DNA of 64,000 bases from Prinsepia uniflora (taxonomy: Eukaryota; Streptophyta; Magnoliopsida; Rosales; Rosaceae). A program made the position numbers and the translations under genes. The stretch covers positions 80,348,863 to 80,412,862 of the forward strand of contig CM064861.1 in the NCBI GenBank assembly GCA_032719365.1, written 5' to 3'. Below the pieces are notes generated by a model, which worked only from the letters and a program-made list of their open reading frames with translations, had not been told where the DNA came from and made no database searches. Shown piece after piece: positions 20,518 through 31,085 of this stretch; positions within the stretch are counted from its first letter, which is position 1; each line of letters opens with the position of its first letter.

Positions 20518-23391
20518 TGACACGACCCATCCCAATCCCCTCGAGATTACCATGGAATGTGACGTGCTCCCGTCTGACAAGAGGCGTCAGACAAGGGATA
20601 ACCGATTACCATTGCCCAAACGGGCTTCCAGAGTGCGTAAGGATCGATGAAGGAGGTGTGCGATGCTCAAGTCTCTGCTGCAGTCGTATCCGGAATCAAC
20701 CTGAAGGGCATTAAAAACAAAAGCTGTGAGTGGACGAAAATAAACAAGTTTGTTAAAAACATTTATAAGACATTTATGCCCCTCAGTAAAATCATATGCA
20801 TGCACCAAAAACCAATAATCCCATATTTATTTAGAAATAACCATTATGGCCTTAGCCCGGAAACCAAAGCATAGTTTCAAATTCCAAAAGTCAATCCAAG
20901 AGTTATTTCATCAATCTAGTAATATTCATTTATTATTTTTCCATCTCCGGCATACCCGATGCCTAGCGTCCTAGACGCTTGACGTTCCAGACGTCATATC
21001 TCACGGTATTAAGCAACGCGTGCTGCCCGGGATCTCACCGTGTCCATATCTCTGACATCCCCGATGTCTGACGTCCATGACGTCCAGCAATCCTGCTCCT
21101 GGATCACTATACGGTCTGGTAGCTCCGTACAATGAGCCCTCGCAGGCAATGCACCGTGACTTCTCCAGTGTCCCCGACACTTGGAGGAGACCAGGATATA
21201 AATATCCTCATATCGAGATGGTTTTATGGAACACATTTTATTATTCATTTCCAAAATATCACAAGGGCCCTGCCCCGAATTTCCATAAAACCGTCATAAG
21301 TCCAAATAGTTGAATCAAATCCGAAATAGTTTATTCAATTCCATTTTAGGGTCCCCGACCCGAAATCACATATATAAGTCAACTGGGCCCCTGGCCCGAT
21401 TCGTAAGTTAACTGGGCCCCTAGCCAGATTTCATAATTCAATTGGGCCCCTAGCTCGATTAACAAATTAACTGGGCCCCTGGCCCGATTTCACTTTATCA
21501 AATCTGTAACCGTTTCATGAAATCATATCCATCCATATTTATGGAAATCAGTGCAAATCCAGAAAATCTCGATTCACGTGCAAACACGTAAATCGCCTCG
21601 AAATGCGTGAAAACATATAAATTCATTGATATCCAAAATAAATCATATAATCCCAATTATAACAATCATGAAACAGTTATGCATGCATCGAATTTATAAA
21701 ACCAATGTCCACTCACAGACCGTTTAACCGAGCGACTCGATACGCGTGCCATAGGCCTTCCCGGGCCACACCACTATCACCGGGACTCCCAATCCTGTTC
21801 AAATCACATTAGAGGATCACTAACCTCATCATTAACATCCTATTCAAGTCCCGTAATTTTCCCGAATTTTTAGTATTTTTAAACTGGATTTAAAACCTTC
21901 GGACATCCCGAACAATATCGAAACGGGATCCGATCGACACGAAACCAACGCTAAAATGTTCGTTACATTGTATAGGATAAAAGTCATGTTGACCTCACCT
22001 CGAGATTCGTGCCCACGCGCCGCCGTGAGTGGCTGCGCGTGAAAGCCACGCGCCTGCTACAGTGACTGCTACAGTGTTCCTTCTTCACCCGTTTGTCTGG
22101 TAAACGGGTCTGATTACCCGCGATAGGATCCGGTTCAATCACACCCAATTTGACATCAATTCAATCCGTTCTTGATCCTACAACAATCATTAACCAATGA
22201 ATTTCAGGTCTGTGACATCGATCAACATCAACCATTCCTTAATCAAGCCATCAACCCGTGATCACCCAAAACGGGTCAATCACCAAAACTCCTCCAATCC
22301 TCAACCATTGTCAAATTAACTTCACAGGAAGCTTAAAAGGATTAATACGAACCAATTCACGTGATTAATTGAACACAACGTTACCTCAATCACCACAACT
22401 CAAGCTTGAGTTTTCCGGCCGTCCACCTCGTCCGTTCACGGCCCTAGGAGCCCCAAAGCTTGCCCCAATTGATCTGGTTCGACACGTTGAGGTTCCAGAA
22501 AGCTCAATCCATCATCAATTAGGCTTGGGCTGGCCTAAAACTAGAAGTTCAAGTTTGAATTTCTCAAAAACCAGTTTCGGGTTTTCAGAGATATCCAGCA
22601 CCAATTTCACTCATTCCTTTCATTTTCAATCGCAGAGTGACCCTCTCGACTCACTCTCAATTCTAACAATCCAAATCAGTTCTTAAAAGCACCCAAAACC
22701 GTCCTCAATCCACTGTGTAAAGATCCCCTGCACTGACCCGAAAACATTAAACAAACCAGTGCCCATGTCCTTTTGATCGATTGCCAGCACCATACATGTG
22801 CAATCCCACCTCACACTGTCCCAATTCAGTCATAAAATTGATAAACAAACCATGGGATCGATCGCACAAACATTCCACCTTCACGGCTGTTCAATGAAAC
22901 AGTACCCCGTGTGAAATTACAATTCTGCCCTTGTGCAGAAAATTACCAAAATGCCCCTCACGCGTCCTGACTCGTAACTCGGTCATACGGACCCCGATTG
23001 ATGCGTGCTGCCTGTCTACGAACTCAGGGCATCGAGACCTTCCTAACAGTCCTCTGTCCTCGGCCATCGGACCTCCCGATCAAAAAGTCAACATTCCCCC
23101 TTCTTTCGTCCAAATTACGAAAATGCCCTTACACTTCCGTACATCATAACTTTCACCACGAACGTCGGAATCGAACGTGCCACCTGTCTATGAACTTGTG
23201 ACGTCCCGAACTACGTCACGGTCATCGGTCAAAGTCCATTTGACCATCCGAATTAAAAGTCAACGTTTTGCCCACGCCTAGGGGCAAAACGGTCATTTTG
23301 CACAATTCGTCCGAAATCGCCCAACTAATCCCAGATTAGTAAATCACAATTAAATATTATTAAATCCCGATATCCGGGACGGGTCGTTACA
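20518..23391 (-). mobile_element. long solo LTR C inside B, 2.9 kb
   Basis: On the plus strand it starts TGACACGACCCATCCC and ends GGGACGGGTCGTTACA, so the LTR is on the minus strand. The flanks are TGCCT (20513-20517) and TGCAT (23392-23396), a target duplication with one substitution. On the minus strand the donor-like decamer is at 21707-21716, the partner decamer at 20726-20735 and the acceptor at 20701-20702. A perfect 7-bp hairpin GCGCGTG/CACGCGC lies at 22035-22053 with a 5-nt loop. There is no internal domain. Confidence 0.85.
20701..21716 (-). other. predicted intron-like module inside LTR C
   Basis: On the minus strand the context ACGGTCT|GTGAGTGGAC starts at 21716 and CTGTGAGTGGACG (complement of GTCCACTCACAG) lies near the other end. 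The acceptor context is GCCCTTCAG|GTTGATTCCGG at 20701. Length is 1016 nt. GGGCCCCTAGCCCG-type palindromes occupy 21349-21490. This is the same plan as in LTR1 and LTR E. Confidence 0.5.
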
Positions 23392-24604
23392 TGCATCCAT
23401 CTAAGGCCGTGAGAGAAACTGAAGATGATGGAGAGGATGAGGAGACGGTGGCAAACGGCCAGCCTCCGTGGACGGCGGTGGATTGCACGGCCAAGGTAAA
23501 AACCATTTCCCCTGGGTGTTCTAAATTTCAAATTTGGGTTTTGGACGTTAGGGAGCATAGATGTTGACTAGGATGGGTTTAGGGGATTGGTAGGAGGTCT
23601 AGGAGATGGTTTTGGAGGCTGAGGACTGCTGAGGAAGCCGGGAACGGCGGTCGGAGGATTTTCGGTGGGACCCCACCGAATTCCCATTTCGGCCAAGTTA
23701 GGCCAAATCGATCCTCCCTACCTCTTTCTAGTGATCCTAGGAACCTATTGGAAGCCTTAGGATGAAGCTTTGACCCCTAGAAGTACCCTAAACCTAGAAT
23801 GGAAGTTTTGGTTTAATTTGGTTTTCAAAATCAATAGGTTTTAGGATTGGTTTCTAGGTTTTGAGGACATGGTTGGATAGGAAATGAAGAGAGGAAGCCA
23901 TAGGAGTTGGAATGGATGAAAAAGGGCAAAAAATGGAGGAGTTATGCCACTGAACCGGTCACGCCGATCCAGTTGGACCGGCCGGCCCAACCGAACCAGA
24001 CCGGACCGGCTGCTGGAGGTTGAAGACGCTGGAACAGTGCACTGGCGCGTGAGCCACACGTGCAGCCCCTTTGGACGGCGCGTGGCAGCACATGGTAGGG
24101 ATTTTGGGGATGTGTTCAACACATGAAATCATTTATTTGATGCAACGAACATTTTGGGACTGGTTTCGCGTCAATCGGACATCGTTTCGATATAGTTCGG
24201 GACATCCGAAGGTTTAGGATCGCGTTGAAAAATAGTTAAAAATTCCGGAAAATTACGGGGCTTTAGTGATGGGTTATTTAAGTAGTTAGTAACCCTCTAA
24301 ATTAATTTAGACAGGTTCGGGAATCCCGGAGGTGACGATTGGCCCGGGAGAGGCTTATGGCACGCGTATCGAGGCGCGGCTTCTGACGGTCTGTGAGTGG
24401 ACCTTTCTTTCTAAATTGAAGCATGCATAAATGTTTTATAAGTGTTTTAATACATGTTTTGTGATGCCATGAGTGAATTTGTTTGTGTTAGCCTAGGATT
24501 TACGTATTTGCACGTATTTCGAGATTTTCGATTTTATACGATGCTTGTACGTGCTAGGTTTTCAACGAGGGTTTAATAAATGGATTTTTGATTTAGAAAT
24601 ATGA

Positions 24605-25020
24605 AATCGGGCACGAGACCCATTTGATTTGGAAACTCTAGGACTTGAAGTCCATTTGATTTGATGAGGAATCGGACCGAGGGCCCCGTTGGTTTACGAA
24701 TCTGGGCTGGAGGCCCATTTGGTTGTAATATCGGGCTTGAGGCCCCTTTGACTGTAGTATCGGGCTTGTCGTCCTATTGGTTGTAAAATTGGGGTTGAGG
24801 CCTCGTTGAGTTATGGTTTTGGGCTTAGGGCCCAATTATTCATGATATCGGGCTAGAGGCCCCGTTGATTGTGAAATCGGGCTTGAGTCCCAGTTCGGTT
24901 TATGTAATGAGAATTCGGACATGAGACCCTGTTGAACTGTGGATTTAGGCCGAGGCCTGTGAAAATGGATTTGAATCGGATTCGAGGAATCTTGTTGAGA
25001 TGAATCAGGTATGAAACCCA
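24605..25020. repeat. palindrome array in LTR B
   Basis: About nine units of the type GGGCTTGAGGCCC, GGGCTAGAGGCCCC and GGGCTTAGGGCCC are spaced about 35-45 bp apart with CGTTGATTGTGAAATC-like linkers. Further units (GGGGCGGAGACCCCGTAT, GGGCTGAGACCCACG) follow beyond insertion D at 29917-30095. These are the counterparts of the TTTAAAGA palindromes in LTR1 and A. Confidence 0.75.
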
Positions 25021-25494
25021 GTTGGAAATATGTTTTGAGAAAAGAAATGATTTGAAAATATATTATACCCTCCATGTGATTATATGGTCTCCTCCATACG
25101 TCGACCTGGAGAGTCACGATCCACATACCTGAATGGGTATCCCCATAGGGATCCCGTTTCAGGAGTGGAAGTTATGTGTTATGATATGGTCCCGGACCAG
25201 ATTCCGGAGAGATGATCGGACTAGATTCGGAGATAGAGCTTGGACTAGATCCAGAGATAGAGCCTCCTAGATGGAAAATTCCTGGGGGTAGACTCGGAGT
25301 GAGACCCCGAGTGGTGTGCACAACTGTATAAAGATGAATCTGACTACGCCCAAACTACGCATTAAATTAAACATGTAATTCGAGTGTTATGCAATTTAAA
25401 CCCTTTTTGTGTAGATATAGTATTGATAAATAGGGATCGTTCTTAACCGGAGAAATTAGGGAACATTAATAATGTGTTAGTGGGAGATGAATAA

Positions 25495-25715
25495 AAGAAT
25501 CATGAATTAAAGAATTAAAGAATTAGAGAATTAATAAATTAAAGAATAGATGAATAAGAGAATAAAGAAATAATAAATTAATGAATTACAAAGAATTAAT
25601 AAATTAACGAATTAAAGAATGAAATAATAAAAGAATAAAGGAATTAATTAATCAAAGAATAAATAAATTAAAGAATAAAGGAATGAAAGAATAAAGGCAT
25701 CAAAGAATAAAAGAA
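25495..25715. repeat. AT-rich imperfect simple repeat (AAAGAATTA)n
   Basis: Tandem, drifting copies of AAAGAATTA/AATAAATTA/AAAGAATAA fill about 220 bp inside insertion D. It is low-complexity DNA without coding meaning. Confidence 0.8.
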
Positions 25716-26378
25716 TAAGCAAGGGGGGTTTTGAAGAGGTTTGTAATAAATATGTAAAAGCATAGATGAACTCATTCTATTTCTACTCTAACTTATTCAC
25801 AAGGTAGACTTCCCGTAAACATAAACTTCACCAACATACTACAATTGCATAAATTTGAATTAATCACAAAATTATACCTTCACAAACTCAAATTTCTTCA
25901 TACATTTTTCATATTATAAATGCACCGAACAGCGGATTATTACTTACAATATGATTCACCTTAAGTTAATGATTTAATGCGCCGAACAGCGGTCACACAT
26001 TAAATCTCTCCAAATCTACTCTAAATGCCCCGAACAACGGATCAACATTTAGTTTCGAAATGAAGTTTAAGCTCTAGAATGTAAGAAGTAAATGATTTTT
26101 AGAAAATAAAACACATGGAGATTATACTCAATTTTCACAAAAGATAGGAAGGAGAAACCAATACATATATATTGCATTATAATTAGAACCAATAACAAAT
26201 AAAAGAGTTTAAGAGAATGGAGAGCAAATGTTACACTTTTCAGATTGGATGAGAACAATGGATTGTTTTTCACAAGGAACACCGAACAGCGGCTGGAACC
26301 TTATGAAGATGGAAGAAAATTAAACAAGGAAATTCGGACTTGAACTCTCAAAATTGTATTGGAACTATTTTGCCAAGA

Positions 26379-29054
26379 TGTGACGACCCGGACATTCAAA
26401 AAGGAAAAAGTTGGAAATTTGGGAAAATGACGATTTTGCCCCTGGAATTGGGCGAAAAGTTGACTTTTGATTTGAGCGGTCAAACGGACTTTGACCAATG
26501 ACCGTGACGTAGTACGGGACGTCACGAGTTCATAGACAGGTGGCACGTCCAATTCCGACATTCGAGGAGAAAGTTATGACGTGCGAAAGTTGGTAAAAGG
26601 GGCCGAAAGTTGACTTTTTGATCGGGGCCTTGTTTGGACTTTCTGAGAACACCGTTGGGTAGGTCTCGAGACGCTGAATCCGTAGACAGGCGGCATGCGT
26701 CAATCGAAGTCCGAACGTGAAAGTTATGGGTCTAGAATGACGAGGGGCATTTTGGTAATTTGTTGTGACAAGGGTAAAATGGTAATTTTCTGCAGTTGGG
26801 ATTACTGTATGAATTAAATTAGCTGATTCACTTAATTTGGGTGTGGATTGACCAGGGAGTGACACTTGTCACCATTAGAGGAAGATTGGTGGCTTGAATG
26901 CCTAACACAAACAAACTAAACCGCCCAAATTTCCTTTGCTGATTTCGATCAAATTGATCGGTGAATAAGGCTGGGTGATAAAACCTGAGACGGGGAGAGG
27001 AACTAGGATAGAAAAACGAGTGGAATTGAGGGGAGAATTGAGGAAAAACAGAACCGTAACCCGAGACACCGAAGAGTGAAAAATTGAAGAACAATTGATA
27101 GTCGAATTGGACTATGCGGATCATAATTGTTGAAATTGACGTTGATTTAAGCTTCTTAAGGCTAAGGCGAGTTGAACCCCCTCAGAAATTGAGAGAATTG
27201 AGGTCGTTTTGCTGTAGAACCGAAGGGGTGACGACTTCGGTTTTTCGAGATTGAGTCGAGCGCCAGGGGAGGCTTGAGGGAAGAAATTGAAATTGGAAAT
27301 GCATTCAGGAGACTTCTATGAAGCTTTTGCCTCAATCAATTTGAAGAAATCGATGGATAATGAACGGAACAGATGTTGAAGTTTCAACAAGAACACTCGA
27401 TGTTTGATCGAAGGGATTGAGGTACTGACGCTGGTAAGTAACATTGCAGACCTTAAATTAGAGGTTAAACGATACTGTTAGAAGCTTGAATTGTAAGAAA
27501 TGATGCAGAATTGATGGAGTTTGGAACGGGTTGCATCGCGGGTCAAATTACCCGTTTACCAGTCATTCGGGTTGGGACGGTAACTGTTCATGGTACTGTA
27601 GCAGGCGCGTGGCACCCAAGCGCAGACACTCACGGCGGCGCGTGGGGCGCGTGAGGGGGAATCCCGAGGTGAGTTCAACATGAAACTTGTCCTATTTAAT
27701 GTAACGAACATATTTGGTTTTGGTTGCGAGTTGATCGGACGCCGTCTCGATAATGTTTCGAGGGTCCGAAGGTTTATGTTACGTATTAAATTAATATTAA
27801 ATTCTCGGAAAATTATGATAAATTTATATAATGATAATTAGGTCCCTAGTGACCATGAGTGATGATTTTGGACAGGATTCGGGATTCCTGGCAAGTGTCG
27901 GAAATTACGGAAACGCGTGCAGCGCGGGAAACGAGCAATTGGACGGTGTGTGAGTGGACGTTTGTTTTATAACTTGATATGCATGCATAGTTAAATGTTT
28001 TACATGATTGATTGCATGATTTGGTTTGCAATGATGTCATGATTTGTTTGGATGATTATTTATGATTTAATGATTATTTTAATCGGTAATTCGGGCACAT
28101 TTTACGAGGCAATGTGCAAATGATATTTTGGGCTAAGCCCGGAGTCAAAATGATTTCAAAATGGGTATTTTGATGAATTAATGAGTTAAGAATGATTTCT
28201 GGATTATGATAATGTTTTCTATATGATTTTACGAAATTACGTGTAAAGGATATTGGGCTTGAGTCCCGGTTGGTAATGATTTGACTTGGATTGGGTCATG
28301 GACTTGACTGACATGTTTTGGGATATGCTCCCGGGATGATTCATTGTGATTGTTATTGATTGTGAATACCCAGACGGTCGAAGCTTGGGGTGTTCCCAGA
28401 CGACCGGAGCTCGGGGATATGATTGTGATTGTTCCCAGGCAGCCGGAGCTAGGGATGTTCCCAGGCGGCTGGTACTCAGGGTGATAAGTTTTCCCAGATA
28501 GCCGGAGCTCGGGGTGTTCCCAGACGGCTAATGCTCGGGGTTATGGCCTAGTACGGATGTGATTATGTGATGACTTATGCACTTGTGAATAGTGCGGATT
28601 GAGAAATTGTTTATGACCTTGTGCAGAGTACTGTTTGATGTTACGTACTGGTATTGAGTACGAGTTCTGGTCTGTGGGGCCAGGTGATTATGTTTTCATG
28701 TGTTTGGCCTGAGAGCCAGGATTTTGATTTGTTATGTGGTCTGGCTGGAAAGCCGGTGATTGTCATTCATTCGTTTTTTCCCTATGCATGCATGATTTGA
28801 TAAACTGGAGGGTAAATGAGGTCTTGTCAAATGTGTTTTAACGAATATATTTTTGTCCACTCACACCTTTTCTGTTTTGTTGACCCTCCAGGCCGTGGCA
28901 CAACGTTCGGGGCTGATCTCGAGGCGAAGGCATGAGCGGTAGTTATCCCTGGTTTGACAGGTGCTGAAGGGTACTTTCGGGACTTCAGTTGACTTGTCAG
29001 ACGGGAGCAGGACCGGGCACGGTTATCGAGGTCCAGTTGGGACGAGTCCTGTCA
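26379..29054 (+). mobile_element. long solo LTR E inside D, TSD CAAGA
   Basis: Starts TGTGACGACCCGGACATTC and ends GGGACGAGTCCTGTCA; CAAGA flanks both ends (26374-26378 and 29055-29059). It is 2676 bp with no internal domain. It is the deepest and therefore the youngest level of this nest. It shows two ~55-bp blocks at 26527-26581 and 26674-26727, a decayed GC hairpin near 27605-27622, the predicted intron at 27950-28891, and units of GGGCTAAGCCC and CCCAGACGGCCGGAGCTCGGGG type at 28128-28760. Confidence 0.88.
27950..28891 (+). other. predicted intron-like module inside LTR E
   Basis: GTGAGTGGAC lies at 27950-27959. GTCCACTCAC lies at 28855-28864, then a T-rich stretch and GACCCTCCAG|G at 28891 (942 nt). 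Five CCCAGACGGCCGG.GCTCGGGG units at about 28365-28545 form the palindrome array. The layout matches LTR1 although most of the intervening sequence differs. Confidence 0.5.
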
Positions 29055-30721
29055 CAAGATTTCTCCTAAAAGAGGCTCAATTTTGTGCTTCTTGGAAGTG
29101 CTTTCAACAAGTGAAATCAACTCCTATTTATAGGGGAAAAACTCAAATTAAACCCTAGAAAATAAATAAAAACTAAACAAAAATTATAATAAAAATATTC
29201 AAAAGTGAAATGATGAGTATGGGTGGTTTTTGGGGAAGAGAAATTAAAAAAAAAGAAAAGAAAAGCATGAAAAACAACAAGCAAGGGAATCTGTCAGAAC
29301 TGCTGAAAAAAGGGCTCAAATTTCGGTGGGCGCGTGCTGGAAAGGTGCTGCATGGCCGGCAGGCGTGCACTGGGGAGCAGCGCTTGTCGACGGTAGGTGC
29401 TGGCCGAGCGGGAGAAGCTTGCTTCGGCAAGCGCGCGCCGAACTCCTTCTGGACAGCTGAAGCAGGCTGCTCGCGTTTGGGCCGTGTGGGCTGGACGTAG
29501 CTGGGCCTGCGGGCCGTGCGGATCTTGGACTGGGCTGGGCTGCACAGATTTAATTAATTAATTAATTTAAAACTAAATTAATTAATCCACCGAATTTCGT
29601 CCATATTTTATTCGTTATAATTCCGATCGAGACGATTCTTTCGCCAAAATGCTCCAAATTACAAACTTTATTTATCTAAATATAAAAATCACAAAATAAT
29701 TTATTTTATCAATTTATTTAATATTTTAATACTAAAAGTCAAGTATAAAGGGTATAAAATAATATAAAATAATGCGTATTTAACGTCCTATTAGAATCGT
29801 GACATATATCGGGGATGTGTTCCCTAGGGGCTGTGTGTCCCAAGTTGGCATCTTCTCGGAAGTGCCGAGGATGGGTTATACGTATGTTGATACGTATGAG
29901 GTTTTAGAAAGTTATTTGGGGCGGAGACCCCGTATTCGATGTTTTGGAAAGGGTTTGGGGCGGAGACCCCGTATTGTATGTTTTGGTATTTCTCTGATGA
30001 TGGTTTTGGGCTGAGACCCACGTATGTTGATTTGGGCTGAGTTCCCATATGTATTGATTTATGGTTTTAAGATTGTGATTTCGGGTCGGGGACCCATAAA
30101 TGGATTTATGGTTCATGATGGTTTATGAGGACTAGGCATGAACCCTTGAAAGGTTTTGAGAATTTTTTCAAATGGTTTTATGAACGTTTTGATAACTGTT
30201 TTTGAATGCATGCATATGCTTTTAGTGAAGGGCATAAATGTCTTATTGTGAATTTTTTTTTAATGAAATGTTTATTTTGTCCACTCACAGTTTTCGTGGT
30301 TTTAATACCCTTCAGGTTGATCGTGGATACGAGCTGTAGCAGAGACGAGACATCACACTCCTCCTCCTACGATCTTGGCGTACTCTGGAAGCCCCGGTGA
30401 GGGCTAGAGACCGAATTTTCCCTGGTCTAACACTTCATGTCAGACGGGATCAGGCGCGTCGCACGTTAATCCCGGGGGATTTGGGACGGGTCCTGACACA
30501 TCAAGTACGGGAACTCAGCCCAAAATCATAAATCAACATCAACATCAACATACGAGAACTAAGCCCAAAATCATAAATCAACATCAACATCAACATACGG
30601 GAACTCAGCCCAAAATCCACAACATCCAAATCATCCAGGACACAGCCCAAAATCATCTGAAAACTAGTGAAAAGCCAACCAAAAATCGTAATCAATCAAT
30701 TTGCTGGATCTCAAGCATGCC

Positions 30722-31085
30722 AAGTCTTTAAACTCAAAACACATGCGCATAATCACGCCTTCCCGGGATATCAACGAGTCTTTAAACTCAAAACACAATC
30801 AACAGGCCTCGGGGGATATCACAATAACCGAGTCTTTAAACTCAAAACATATCAATCCAGGGACCTCCCCCGTCATCAATCAACCGAGTCTTTAAACTCA
30901 AAACCAGATCCAGCCATATCCTGGTCTTTAAACCCAAAACCAAGTATCAACGGATCTTGAAACCCAAAATCAACAACAACAGGTCTTTAAACCCAAAATC
31001 AATAACAACGGGTCTTTAAACCCAAAATCAATAACAACGGGTCTTTAAACCCAAAATCAATAACAACGGGTCTTTAAACCGAAAA
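30722..31085. repeat. palindrome array in LTR A
   Basis: Roughly ten units read GAGTCTTTAAACTC or GGGTCTTTAAACCC, the reverse complements of the LTR1 units. Left and right arms agree (GAG with CTC, GGG with CCC) in nearly all; a unit near 30953 and the last one near 31072 deviate. A related 56-bp tandem unit with GGGAACTCAGCCC occurs at 30510-30620. Confidence 0.8.

Larger units (their letters stand above)
25341..29793 (-). mobile_element. solo-LTR-like insertion D inside B, TSD GAATC
   Basis: Bounded by GAATC at 25336-25340 and 29794-29798. The element runs TGACTACGCCC...ACGTCCTATTA; its right end is probably a mutated CCTATCA. Its own length is about 1.77 kb, because LTR E sits inside it. 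It includes an AT-rich simple-repeat tract (25495-25715) and four copies of the word CCGAACAGCGG or a one-base variant (25927, 25983, 26028, 26282). A TATAAATAGG box on the minus strand at about 29128-29141 suggests minus orientation. No coding or primer motifs are visible, so a solo LTR of an unidentified family is the simplest reading. Confidence 0.65.
19851..30498 (+). mobile_element. long solo LTR B inside A, TSD CATCA
   Basis: Begins TGTAACGACCCGTCCTG (19851) and ends GGGACGGGTCCTGACA (30498), flanked by CATCA (19846-19850 and 30499-30503). Its own sequence is 19851-20517, 23392-25340 and about 29799-30498, roughly 3.3 kb. Landmarks: GTGAGTGGAC at 24393-24402, GTCCACTCAC at 30279-30288, acceptor CCCTTCAG|G at 30315. 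Two ~55-bp blocks (CAGGTGGCACG and TAGGCGGCACG) lie at about 20050-20104 and 20229-20283. C and D inserted into it separately. Confidence 0.88.
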
